From: an uncultured Clostridia bacterium
GTDB lineage: Bacteria > Bacillota > Clostridia > TANB77 > CAG-508
Length of the DNA stretch: 64,000 nt
Assembly: GCA_934120645.1 (NCBI GenBank)
Contig: CAKOUO010000005.1
Span: 19,357 to 83,356, forward strand
Direction of reading: 5' to 3'
Shown: piece after piece, positions 35,959 through 46,400 of the stretch
Layout: each line of letters starts with the position of its first letter
Numbering within the stretch: the first letter of the stretch is position 1
Notes under the pieces: generated by a model
Seen by the model: only the letters and a program-made list of their open reading frames with translations
Told to the model about the DNA's origin: nothing
Database searches by the model: none
Position numbers and translations under genes: made by a program

Positions 35959-36774
35959 TTATAATACATTAATTCTAAAAGCTTCTAATCTTAAAGCTTT
36001 TCCTTCTGTACCAATTCTAATATTTGTTCCAGTCGAACCTGGCATCCAACCTATGTTTTGCACATGTTCTTGCACTTCTAACTCTTTATTAGATTTTATT
36101 TCTATTGCTTCTATTCTTCTACTTTGTCCTGTTGTTCCAGCAACTTGTCCATTTCTTACCCAGTCAGACCAACCTATATTTTCCATATGTACTCTATAAG
36201 ACAAGTCTAGTCCATTTTGTCCATTTAAAATTATAGCTTCTATTCTTTTTCCTTCTCCTTCTGTACCAGCAACTTGTCCAGCTTTTTCCCAGTCTGTCCA
36301 TCCAACATTCTCAATATGTACTTTATATTGAATATTTGGTTTTGGAGTTACTCCTGTTATTTTATTTTGGTCTTTAGCTCTTAATACTCCTGCAAAGCAT
36401 CTATAATTATGTGCAACTTTTTTCGTTGCTTTTCCATTCCAGTTTTGATCATATGTATAGAATGTATTTGTATCTCCTTCCCCTGTTGCTATCGAAATAT
36501 GTCCATATCCATTTAAAGATTTACTCCAAACACATATATCTCCTTTTTGTGGAATAAAATTAGGTGTATTTGCTATTCTATCAAAATTATTCTTTAATTC
36601 TGCTATATTATTATAATTATCATAATATGCATGTGCATTTCCCCATGCTCCAGCTTTTATTCCAAATACTTTGTCTAGATACATTTTTGCTAAATCTACA
36701 CATTGTACTCCTGCTACTCCATCATAATCAATAGATTTTCCGTTATATTCATTTATAAATTCTTGATAATTCAT
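35959..36774 (-). CDS. Phage endolysin: CHAP amidase/peptidase with ChW repeats
   Basis: 271 residues. CHAP domain (residues 1-130): VAGVQCVDLAKMYLDKV with the catalytic cysteine near 25, and NGYGHISIATGEGD with the histidine near 92. Residues about 148-271 hold three clostridial hydrophobic repeats (IENVGWTDWEKAGQVAGTEG, MENIGWSDWVRNGQVAGTTG, then a shorter QNIGWMPGSTG). It degrades host peptidoglycan at lysis, with ChW repeats likely binding the wall. Last gene of the late operon after the holin. Confidence 0.9.
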   Translation of the reverse strand: MNYQEFINEYNGKSIDYDGVAGVQCVDLAKMYLDKVFGIKAGAWGNAHAYYDNYNNIAELKNNFDRIANTPNFIPQKGDICVWSKSLNGYGHISIATGEGDTNTFYTYDQNWNGKATKKVAHNYRCFAGVLRAKDQNKITGVTPKPNIQYKVHIENVGWTDWEKAGQVAGTEGEGKRIEAIILNGQNGLDLSYRVHMENIGWSDWVRNGQVAGTTGQSRRIEAIEIKSNKELEVQEHVQNIGWMPGSTGTNIRIGTEGKALRLEAFRINVL

Positions 36775-36777
36775 AAT

Positions 36778-36975
36778 TTATTCCTCCTTATTACTTATTG
36801 CTTTTTGTCCTAACAAATATGTTCCTATAACTCCTTGAACCACTGCAATAACTTGTACTATTTGTATTGCATATGGTATTGTTATTCCATCTACTGCATT
36901 TATTCCTGCTACTAATGCACTTACTATTGCTAGTATATTTGTTAAATATTTTGCTATTGTTTTTACTTTTTCCAT
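36778..36975 (-). CDS. Phage holin
   Basis: 65 residues with two hydrophobic helices (YLTNILAIVSALVAGINAV and IQIVQVIAVVQGVIGTYLLG) and a charged tail. Lies 3 bases before the endolysin gene. Forms membrane lesions that time lysis. Confidence 0.8.
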   Translation of the reverse strand: MEKVKTIAKYLTNILAIVSALVAGINAVDGITIPYAIQIVQVIAVVQGVIGTYLLGQKAISNKEE

Positions 36976-36988
36976 GTTATCTCACCTC

Positions 36989-37309
36989 CTACATAAATTT
37001 ACTTAATCCTAATGCAAAAGCTATTGCTGTTAATACTATTCCTGTTATAAATGAAACTATTTGTTTTTTTATCTGTTTCTTTGTTTCTTCATAGTCTTTC
37101 ATTGGTTTTTCTTCTATTATTTTTAAGCGTTCATTCATTTTGTTTTGGTCTTCTCTCATTGCTTTCATTTCTGTTGCTATTTCTCTTACACTTAATGTTA
37201 AGTCATATATGTTTTCTACCTTATTCTCAACTACATCTATTCTTTTGGTATTTGATTTTTCTCTTTCTTCTAAGTGTGCTACTTTTTCAATTAATTCTGT
37301 ATCTTGCAT
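36989..37309 (-). CDS. XhlA-like coiled-coil membrane protein
   Basis: 106 residues from ATG 37309 (GGAAGGA upstream; the ATG overlaps the previous stop as TAATG). A long amphipathic coiled coil (LIEKVAHLEEREKSNTKRID onward) and one C-terminal transmembrane helix (IVSFITGIVLTAIAFALGL). Architecture of hemolysin XhlA proteins that act with phage holins. Confidence 0.75.
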   Translation of the reverse strand: MQDTELIEKVAHLEEREKSNTKRIDVVENKVENIYDLTLSVREIATEMKAMREDQNKMNERLKIIEEKPMKDYEETKKQIKKQIVSFITGIVLTAIAFALGLSKFM

Positions 37310-37785
37310 TATTCCTTCCACCTACCTATCGCACTTATATTTATAGATACATTCTTTAAGGTTTTTGATGTATTTCCCCACAAATATCCTACAAAACTTG
37401 TTTTTCCAATAGTTGCTGCCAAAGCATTTATTATTGCCGTTTGAATGCAAGGTGTAAGAATTACAGTTGGCTTTTCTACAAACGCAGTAGCAAATGAAAT
37501 TGAATCTGTACTTACAAAATATGCATTATCATAACTATTTGTCATTGCTAATGTATCAAATGATTTTGTACCATATTGTTCGAGTATTCCACTATTCCAT
37601 TTTCTGTATATAAAACCATCATTTGTGCCTTGTTCAACTACATAATCTTTAATATTATCTTCAACTTTCTCATACCCTTCTGGAACTACATCTCCATCAT
37701 AGTCTATGACTGCTCCAGCTGGTATGCTATCATTTGTTTTTATTACAACTTCTTTTAATTCTCCGTTTGAGTCTCTTACTTTCAT
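37309..37785 (-). CDS. Phage tail fibre/receptor-binding protein
   Basis: 158 residues. N-terminal short beta region, then QGTNDGFIYRKWNSGILEQYG, a motif typical of phage fibre C-terminal knobs (tryptophan-x-x-G-x-L-E-Q-W/Y-G), ending SINISAIGRWKE. Probably contacts the host surface. Followed by coupled XhlA-like gene. Confidence 0.75.
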   Translation of the reverse strand: MKVRDSNGELKEVVIKTNDSIPAGAVIDYDGDVVPEGYEKVEDNIKDYVVEQGTNDGFIYRKWNSGILEQYGTKSFDTLAMTNSYDNAYFVSTDSISFATAFVEKPTVILTPCIQTAIINALAATIGKTSFVGYLWGNTSKTLKNVSINISAIGRWKE

Positions 37786-37788
37786 ATT

Positions 37789-38271
37789 TTACCTCCATTT
37801 AATTCCATAAATTTTTAGTGGTATGCAAAAACGAGTGTCTGTTCCTGAATTAGGTGTTGTTGTTAAGTTTGTATAATACGCTGTTTCTACTGAAAAAGAA
37901 GTATCACTATTTCTCTTTATTAATCTTGATACATTAATCATACACTTATGGTCTGAGTCATATAAACTTGCTGATAGTTGAATACTGCGTCCTTTTTTTA
38001 CTACTTCACTTTTATCTCCAACTGAGTACAAGGAACTTGCACAATATTGTACTTCTAGTTCATCATAATCATCACTTGATAATGTTATATCTGTTGCAGC
38101 TAATGTTGAATTTGTACTGTTTTCCCATAAAAGTTCTTTTTTTGTTTGTTTTGATATCATTTCTTGCATTAGTCTCATACTTGGCGCATTACTTGTTTTA
38201 TCTTCTACATTTTCTGTATCTACTATTTTTCCCGAAATTGGTATTGTTGTGTTTTTCTTTTTTATTTTCAT
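37789..38271 (-). CDS. Phage fibre-associated protein
   Basis: 160 residues, beta-rich, with KELLWENSTNSTLAATDITL, a pattern found in siphovirus tail-tip head domains, and a IKIYGIK-like end. Directly between two fibre genes. Function inferred from context. Confidence 0.65.
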   Translation of the reverse strand: MKIKKKNTTIPISGKIVDTENVEDKTSNAPSMRLMQEMISKQTKKELLWENSTNSTLAATDITLSSDDYDELEVQYCASSLYSVGDKSEVVKKGRSIQLSASLYDSDHKCMINVSRLIKRNSDTSFSVETAYYTNLTTTPNSGTDTRFCIPLKIYGIKWR

Positions 38272-38280
38272 AATTACCTC

Positions 38281-39315
38281 CTAATCTGTTATATATGTAA
38301 TAAATATATTTAGATATTCTCCTGATGATATTTTATTAGCGTTATACCACAAAGATATATTGCCATTTGATAAAAATAATCTACATACCTTATCTGTTCC
38401 ATAATAAGCTACAAATCTTACACCAGTTTTTGATTTTGGTAATCCAGATAATATTTTAACAGAATTATTTGCATTTAAATCTTGTGCTAATTTAATTTCA
38501 ACACAAAAAGTACATACCTTGCCAATTTTGTGATAATAATTAAGTTGCACATCACTAGTAGCTACTTCTATATTTGCACTTCCTGTTTCATATTTTTCTA
38601 ACTCTATTACTCTATTTTCTAATTCATCGCTTAGTCCTGAACTTTCTCCATTTTCAAAATCCTCTTCTTCTAATATTATCTTTGCTGAACTTGGTGCTTC
38701 TTCTGCTTTGCCTATGTAGACTTCGTTTCCTTCTACTTCGCTTAATTTTTTGTCTATTTCTTCTTTGTTATAATAACTACTTAAATCAACTTCTGTTGTT
38801 CCTATATGTTCCCAGCCATTATTGATATAAATAAATTCATCATATACATCGTTTTGCTCCGTCTTTGTTTTTGGTACAAAATATATTGTATGGTCATCTA
38901 TATTCTCTGTTGGTAATTCTTCTACTACTAATACGCTAAATTGATTAACTTGGTCTAGTATGTTTGATTTTATTTCTTGTATTTCTTCTTCTGTGAAATA
39001 ATCTGTGCCTTTTTGAGGAGTATAGCCTTGTTCTCCTTTTAAACTAGCTAACCATTCTTCTTCTGTCCCTTCAAATCCATTTTCTTCTGCTATCTCAAAC
39101 GCACTGAAGCCTCTTGTATTTTCAACCATTCTATCTACTTTTTTCTTGTATCCATCTGTAAAATCATTTGTAGATAAGCCTTTGCCAGGTATTTTGTCTT
39201 GCTTTCCATATAGCTTTTCATCTATTATGTCATTGTTTTCATTTGCATCATCAACATTATATCCTTCTGTTTGTGCCGGTTTCTTTAAATTATAATATTC
39301 TGTATATCCAGCCAT
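38281..39315 (-). CDS. Phage tail fibre/baseplate protein
   Basis: 344 residues. N-terminus MAGYTEYYNLKKPAQTEGYN followed by VDDANENNDIIDEKLYGKQD is a fibre attachment module seen in Firmicutes siphophages; a coiled coil and an EELPTENIDDHTIYFVPKT module follow, then a beta-rich C-terminus. Starts at the stop of the upstream structural gene. Confidence 0.8.
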   Translation of the reverse strand: MAGYTEYYNLKKPAQTEGYNVDDANENNDIIDEKLYGKQDKIPGKGLSTNDFTDGYKKKVDRMVENTRGFSAFEIAEENGFEGTEEEWLASLKGEQGYTPQKGTDYFTEEEIQEIKSNILDQVNQFSVLVVEELPTENIDDHTIYFVPKTKTEQNDVYDEFIYINNGWEHIGTTEVDLSSYYNKEEIDKKLSEVEGNEVYIGKAEEAPSSAKIILEEEDFENGESSGLSDELENRVIELEKYETGSANIEVATSDVQLNYYHKIGKVCTFCVEIKLAQDLNANNSVKILSGLPKSKTGVRFVAYYGTDKVCRLFLSNGNISLWYNANKISSGEYLNIFITYITD

Positions 39316-40374
39316 TTATATGCACCTCCTCCATGTTCCATTTACATTTGTCCATACCACTGCTCTTTTCCAAACTCCCTTTACATTAATCCAAGTTTTT
39401 CCTCTTTTCCATGAATTGCTTACATTGTTTTTTATTGTTTTTTGATTTCCTTTTAATGTAATTGTGCAGTTTTTTGAATTTGTATAGCCACTTCCATAAA
39501 CAATAAAAGTAGCTGTTAAGCTACTTCCATTCCCGTATTTTTTATACATATTATCTAATTCTGTATCTGAAAATGATATTGTATTATTTCCTGCAGATAC
39601 TGTTCTACTTAATATTTGTGTTTCTCCTATTTTCATTACTAAAATTAAATTTGATATTGAAGCAGGATTTGTAATAGTTACACTTTCATTGCTTCCATGT
39701 TCGAAATTATTTAATGTACTTATTTTAGCAATATCATATGTAATTCCACTACATGTTACTGTTGTTTTTAAGTTATTATTACTTGCATTTCTTGCTTGTA
39801 TATATATAGTATATTTTGTATTTGGATTTAATCCTGATATTGTTGTATATTGAGCAGTAATATGTACCCAATTTGTATTATCTATTGAATAATACAAATC
39901 TGATGAAATATCTATTACCCCATAGCTAAATGTTAATGTATTTACTGTCCTTTTAGTAATATTTGGATTACTTGTAAAAATAGGATATTTTAATAATTTA
40001 GTAAGTTCTTTTGTTGCGGAACAATTTCCGCTTCCAATTCTACTTGTATCTGTATTCCAACTACCACTTACATTTAATGTTTTACCTCCGTTACTATCAT
40101 GTTGTATATCTCCTGTCCATGATGCCAATAAAACATCTTTTTTTTGGCCACTAGAAAAAGTTATCGGATTTATTGAATAATTGTGTGAAGTTCCATTTAT
40201 TATCATACTTCCATTCGTTGTATAATTCGTATATGCATAATAACTACTTCCATCAAAACTTAAATACATTTTTACTGTTATATTTGATGTATTATTCGCA
40301 CTATTATTTGAATTTTCTGTTATTGATTGCCATAAAGTATAATGACTTCCATAAGTTCCACTCATATTTCCCAT
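39316..40374 (-). CDS. Phage structural protein with Fn3-like domain
   Basis: 352 residues. MGNMSGTYGSHYTLWQSITE and WTGDIQHDSNGGKTLNVSGS match the siphovirus DUF859-type tail protein; a fibronectin-III-like region (NPNTKYTIYIQARNASNNN) and a repeated C-terminal KRGKTWINVKGVWKRAVVWT motif follow. A GSGN (AGC GGA) site here shows CGG out of frame. Tail-tip decoration or host contact is likely. Confidence 0.75.
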   Translation of the reverse strand: MGNMSGTYGSHYTLWQSITENSNNSANNTSNITVKMYLSFDGSSYYAYTNYTTNGSMIINGTSHNYSINPITFSSGQKKDVLLASWTGDIQHDSNGGKTLNVSGSWNTDTSRIGSGNCSATKELTKLLKYPIFTSNPNITKRTVNTLTFSYGVIDISSDLYYSIDNTNWVHITAQYTTISGLNPNTKYTIYIQARNASNNNLKTTVTCSGITYDIAKISTLNNFEHGSNESVTITNPASISNLILVMKIGETQILSRTVSAGNNTISFSDTELDNMYKKYGNGSSLTATFIVYGSGYTNSKNCTITLKGNQKTIKNNVSNSWKRGKTWINVKGVWKRAVVWTNVNGTWRRCI

Positions 40375-40392
40375 AATCTATTGTTCCTCCTT

Positions 40393-41311
40393 TTAGAAAT
40401 ATTGTATATAAATATCTCCATTACTTCCTCCGAGATGGTGTTCCTGTTCCTTTAGATATTGATTTTTGTTTGCTATTCCATGTACTTTTTTCTGCATCTG
40501 AAACAAATCTTCTAGATGTGCTTTCACTTATCATTGAAGCTGGATGCGTAGAAGGATGAGAGTAATTATTAGCGTTATTTGCAATTCCATCTAATTTTTC
40601 TTTATATCCATTTGTAAAATCATTAGTAGAAAAAGTTTTTCCATCACTTTGCTTAATAGACTTTGCTACTATATTTCCTTCTATTATTATATCTTGGTCT
40701 TTTCTTACTAAATTGTCTACAACTGTATCAATGTAATTTTGAAAATTTTGATACAATTCTTTTCCATCAACGGATATCAAACTATTTACAATTCCACATA
40801 AGTTTTTATCTAATCGTGTATCCTTAACATCTTCTTTGTTAATGTTAGTTGTACTTCTTACTGTTATTTCAGCAATGCATATTTCATAAATATTGTCATC
40901 TCTTTCTAATTCTGCCGGTCCATTTGTTGTTCCTTCTTTTACATATAATTGTGTTTCTCTTGCTGCAAGTGTCTTATCTAATTTTACAACAACTCTATCT
41001 ATTCTACTATCTATCGCTGGTCTCTCTAATACAAATAGTTGGTCCTCTTCGTTTTCGAAATCTGCTCCCTCTATTATTCCTGCTCCTGATTTAACTCTTA
41101 TAGTTAAACCACCATCTAGCAAAGTTTTCATACTGTTTTCGCCATAATTTCTATAATTACCATAGTAAACGCCGTTAGATAAAAACTTTGCAAAATATTT
41201 TCTAAATATTTCTGCTTCATATAATCTGTCCGGTTCCATTGTCCCACTTTCTTCATTTAGAACTTCCATTGAATCAAATGGAAAACTTTGTAATTTTACC
41301 ACATTTGCCAT
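40393..41311 (-). CDS. Phage tail fibre/upper baseplate protein; +1 junction at CGG
   Basis: 305 residues from ATG 41311 (GGAAAGGA upstream). N-terminus MANVVKLQSFPFDSMEVLN, then a BppU-like region; C-terminus contains NANNYSHPSTHPASMI and ATSRRF-type repeats. At CGG 40430-40432 one base must be skipped to give GTPSGGSNGDIYIQYF, the standard fibre C-terminus (PSGGxxGDIYIQY); without it the chain ends three residues later. Confidence 0.8.
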
Positions 41312-41338
41312 ATTATATCCTTTCCATAAAAACAAGAC

Positions 41339-42514
41339 CTAATTTATAGGCCTTGTAATTATTCTTTTTATTTCTTCACCTAAACTTGGTATTTTATCTC
41401 CAAAGCCTAGCTCTACTGTTTTATTATTTCTTTCATATATTTCTTTTGCTTGAATTATACGTTTATCTTCATATATTCCATCACTTTCAAGTGTTACTAA
41501 ATCTCCTAAAAAGAAATCTTTTTCCCATTCCATGTTTGGAATTTGATATACTCTTCCTTCTATGCTTTGAATTATTTTATATGTATCTAATTTCTTTTGT
41601 CCTTCTGTATTTAATTCATCTATATCTTCTATATTGTTTAAATCAATTAATACTTCTCTTCTATCAAAGCCTGTTGCAGTACCTAACACAGTAATTAATC
41701 TGTCTTCATTTTCTCCTTTACCTGCCACATATCCTACATTTTTATAATTTGAATTATCGTCTGTCGTCTTTCCTTCAAGTAAATTCTTCTTTTTTTCTGA
41801 AAACACTATATATGGATGTTTTATATTTCCTTGCAGTTGTTCATGTGTATATGACTGTAATTGCTGATATGTAAAATTAGATAACATTTCGTGAGTAGTT
41901 GGGCTTTCAACTTGATTTACGGTCCTATCTATTCCTTTTAAACTATCAAAATATATACATTTTTCATTTCTATTTAAATATCCATACCAACCTAATCCTG
42001 TATCTTCGCTTATATGTTTTAATTCATCATGTAAATTAGTTAGTCTTGCTTGCCATACTGTTTTTATTCCTCTATTTTGAGAAGGTGCTATTTTTATCCA
42101 AGAAATGTCTCTTTCTTTTGTCCTAATATTATCATAATAACTTTCTACCATATGTTTTTGTATATAATGCTTTTGTATATTTTCAGCTTGTGTTTCTGTT
42201 ACTCTGTCATATCCATTTGTTGCTATAATTCTTCTTTTTGTAATTCCTTTTATACAAGTTCCGGTAACTTTCATTGTTTTACTGTTTTTATTTGTATCAA
42301 TTACTACTTTATCTATTAATAAAATCTTGTCATCTCTTTTATTAACTATTAGCATATTGTCTTTTTTAAGTTTGTTTGTATTAGCTTTGTTTTTATTAAT
42401 AGTTAGTTCAAATGTTCCACATTCATAATAATTCCATACACAAATAAGACTTTCAAAATTAGTAATAATTCCTAATAATTCAAAATTCGTATTTATTATT
42501 TCTATACAATTCAT
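41339..42514 (-). CDS. Siphovirus Gp37-like tail protein
   Basis: 391 residues. INTNFELLGIITNFESLIC and NYYECGTFELTINKN begin a Gp37/Gp68-type tail protein (prophage tail endopeptidase/baseplate hub family); KVTGTCIKGITKRRIIA and LSNFTYQQLQSYTHEQLQG are other visible pieces. It lies between Dit and the fibres, the usual hub (Tal) position. Confidence 0.8.
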   Translation of the reverse strand: MNCIEIINTNFELLGIITNFESLICVWNYYECGTFELTINKNKANTNKLKKDNMLIVNKRDDKILLIDKVVIDTNKNSKTMKVTGTCIKGITKRRIIATNGYDRVTETQAENIQKHYIQKHMVESYYDNIRTKERDISWIKIAPSQNRGIKTVWQARLTNLHDELKHISEDTGLGWYGYLNRNEKCIYFDSLKGIDRTVNQVESPTTHEMLSNFTYQQLQSYTHEQLQGNIKHPYIVFSEKKKNLLEGKTTDDNSNYKNVGYVAGKGENEDRLITVLGTATGFDRREVLIDLNNIEDIDELNTEGQKKLDTYKIIQSIEGRVYQIPNMEWEKDFFLGDLVTLESDGIYEDKRIIQAKEIYERNNKTVELGFGDKIPSLGEEIKRIITRPIN

Positions 42515-42515
42515 A

Positions 42516-43407
42516 TTAAACTCCTACGTATTTATTAGTATAGTCTATAATTGTTACCTTATCTTTTGCCCCTTCTATGTCTGAACTATACTTAATTAAA
42601 TTTTTACCTATTATCAAATTAAAAAAAGTAGAATTTAAATCAATTTTGTCATAAACGTCTTTTATTCCATTCGGTGTTATTAAATTAACAGTTTCTCTAC
42701 CTTCCCTAGTGTCTATTACTAATTTTTCTTTTTTGCCTATTTCCATATTGACTTGTATAAATTCTCCCGTTGTTTCATTTGTCACTCTCGGATTAGTAGC
42801 AGGTCCTACATATTCAATTTGAACTGGTGCCTCTACATCTCCTTTATTATCAATTGATTTATAAAATAAAACTGTAGCAAACTGACTTGACAATGTAAGT
42901 GGGAAAAATAACCCTTTTTTTACTGATTTTATATCAATATCTTTTCCTTCTTCATCTAGCCAATATGGATCTTGACAATAAAAAGAGATAGTCGTAGAGT
43001 CATGATTATTCTTTCTATCATTAAAATCTACGCTATCTTCTACTTTTCCATATATTCTATATTTTTTATAGTCGTTTGTGTAATAAATTAATAGCTCTCC
43101 TCTTTTATCTGTGTTTTTATTATATGTTTTAGGATTTATTATTCGTATTATTTTTCGTCTTAATTCATATAATTTAAATCTATTTTTAGTTTTAATTGTT
43201 ACTTTTAATTTTATTATTCGTGGGTCTAATAAGCTATCTTCACAATTACACCCATCTTGATTTACTCCGTTGAGATTTTTGACTTGTTGCACCTGGGTGC
43301 CCTAATCCTTCAATATGAGTTAACAATACATCTTCTTCCGGATTTCCAACGCTATCAAATATGACACTTTCATTTAAAGCTAAATTAATTACTTCTAACT
43401 TTTGCAT
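42516..43407 (-). CDS. Distal tail (Dit-like) protein; +1 junction at CGG
   Basis: 296 residues. ATG 43407 follows AGGTGAT. The N-terminal segment ends in the 0 frame soon after ATSQKSQ at CGG 43267-43269; one skipped base gives GHPGATSQKSQGVNQDGCNC, the conserved Dit N-terminal loop. The rest contains DPYWLDEEGKD and KEKLVIDTREGRETV. It forms the ring joining tail tube to tip. Comes directly after the tape measure gene. Confidence 0.82.
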
Positions 43408-43415
43408 TTTATCAC

Positions 43416-46400
43416 CTACATTCCTGCTAAACTTGATGCTAATTGTTCATCAATATTTCTTAGTTTTCTATATGTTTCGCTTGGCATTTCTGGATTTTGT
43501 TCAATATTATTAGTTTGATATACATTAATTGTTTGAGTTTTAGGTTTATTATTTCCTGTTTCATATCTATACACTCCAGATGTCCATTCTTTTATTTTAT
43601 TTTCTATCCCTGCATCAATTGTGTCTTGTATCTTTTGAATAACATTTTGTATTTTATTTGCTATTCCATTATTAATTCCTTGTGCTAATTTTTCGCCTAG
43701 ACTTTGACCGGTTATTTCATATGCGTCCCCATATGATTTTAGTAGTTCTAATATTTTATTTTGATTTTGGTCTACATTTAATAACATTTTTTCAGCCGTT
43801 TCTTGTGCTAATTCTTTTTGCTTATCGTAATATTTTTCTAATTCATCAAGTTGATTTTCATATTGTTCTTTTCTTTTTTCTGCTTCATCTTGTATGTTTT
43901 GAATTTTATCATCTTGTTCATCTTTTAATAAATCTTTTTGCGCATTTAATGCTTCTTTTTTATCTGATAATGCTCTTTTATCTAATGTCTTTTGATATTC
44001 TGCAACTAATTTATCTAATTCTTTTTGATAATTGGCTTTTGTTGTTGCATCATGTTCATATTCTATTAATTGTTGAAGTCTATTTTTCTTTCTTTCATAT
44101 TCTGCATCTTCTTCAGCTCTTGTCTTATCTTCTTCTGATTTATCTAATAAATCTAGTTCTTTTTGTATAGCTTCAATTCTTGCATTATATTCTTCATTTA
44201 TAGCATTTACTCGTGTTTCTTTCCATTTTTCTACTGCTTCTATATTACTTTCTATTGCTTTTTTATCCGCTTCTTCTAATGCTTCTAATTGTTTTGTTAT
44301 AGCACTTGTTAACTTTGATACTGTATCATCTACTGTCTGAACTCTTAAATCTCTTTTTTGCTTTTCATAATCTCTAATTGTATTTAATTCTTCTTGATAA
44401 AGTTCTTTTCTTTCATCTAATGACAGCCTTTCATCTTTCATTATTTGATTTAAATAATTCTTATGCAATGCTATTATTTTATTCAAATCCGCTTCTTGTT
44501 CTTTTGCATCATATTCAGCACCACGTAAATTCTTTTTGTCTTCTATATATCTTTCATAATCTGTTGTTTGTTGTTCCAACAAGTCTTTATTTTTCTGTGC
44601 TAATTCTTTTCTTAATTCATATAGTTTTTCTTCCAATTCTTGTTTTTGTTCTGTTGTTTTTGCTAATGAATTATAAGCATATTGATACATATTTATCTCA
44701 TCTTGTAAGCTTATTTGGTCTAAATTTTTTCTATGTTCTATCATTGCTGTATAATCATCAACACTTTTTTCTTGTAATTTTTTTTGAAGTTCATATATTT
44801 TTTCTGTTAATTCCCATTTTTCATCTTGTGTTTTTGCATATTTCTTTAAAGCTATTTGATACATATTAATTTCATCTTGTAAACTTATTTGGTCTAATGC
44901 TTTTTTGTGTTCTATTTGCTTTTTATAATTATCCAATGCTTTATTTTGATATGTTTTAGAACCAGATGATGTTTTTTTAGGTGTATAACTTGAAGTTACA
45001 CTTCCTTTAAAATCACTTGGCGTTAATTTAGCCAAATTTCCTAATATATTTATTTGATTTTGAAGTGATGCTGTTACTTCTTCAACTGATTGTTTTGTTG
45101 CTGCAGCTATTTGTTGTATCTGTTCACTATTACTCATCATTGCTGAAACTTCTAATATACTTGCTTGAATTGCCACCTGTGCATTGGCCCATTCTGCATC
45201 AGCTGCTGCATTTTCAGAATCTATTGCTGATTGCGTACTAGCTATAGTATTTTCATTTACTTTTGCTAACTCTGGATACACTTTAACTAATTGTGATTTA
45301 GCATCTGCATATGCCTCTGTTGTTGTCTTCCCTTGTTTTAAAATATTTAATAATTGCTGTTTTCCTTGAATATCTGCTTTTGTTTGTGCTATATTAATTA
45401 AAGTTTGTCTATGTGCAGCTTGGTTAGTAGCTGTCGCATATTTTTGTTTTGCTTCATTTATAGCTAACCCTTTATTTAATATTTCAACTTTTTTTCTATA
45501 TGTATCTATTGATTTACCACCAGTAAAATTCTCTTTTTCAAAATCTGATAGAGATTTTTTTGCATTATTTAATTGTACTGTTAAAGCATTAATTTCACCG
45601 TTCTTTTGAAAATCATACTTATCTGATTTTTTTATTTCATTTATTTTATCTTCTATTTCTTTTATTTTGTTCTTTTTTTCTTCATATACTTGTATTATTT
45701 GGTTTGCTTCATCTCTAGTCTCTTCAATTGTTTTTTGATCACTTTCGGACATTACCATATCATTATTCATTGTGTTTTTTAATGCTTCTGATAATGTTTG
45801 TGATTTTGATGTAGCAGTATCCATTTTATCTATAGATTCTTGCATTTTTGTGTTAAATACAGATATTCCAGCTGTAACTGTTGCAATTCCTACAGCAATC
45901 AAGGTGATTGGATTTGCCATTAACGAAACTGTAAAAGCTTTTGTAGTCATATCAGCAGCAGCTGCTGCCGTTTTATATGCTGTATATGCTTTCTTGGCTG
46001 CAGTTAATGCAACTATCATTGCTAAAACTGATGTAGTAAATGTTATAACACCACTAGTTGCTGATTTATGATTAGAAATAAATTCTGTCAAACCTTTTGT
46101 TATATTTAGTTGCAAAGAACTATATTGAGTCAAAGCAGGTATCATACTTTGTCCAATAGTTCTACTTAATTCTAGATTTGTAGCATTCAACTGAGCTTGT
46201 TGTCCTTGATATCCACTTGCCATTTCTTCCGCTGTACCTGTAAACATTGCAGCTTCATCCATTATTCCATTATACACCGCTTGTGCTTTTTCTGACTGTG
46301 TTAAAGCATCTGTACTTTTTCCTATTGATTTTGCATAATCTTCATACATTTTTGAAATATTTTTTTGAACACCAGCTGCATCCGATAATACAGAATTTTC

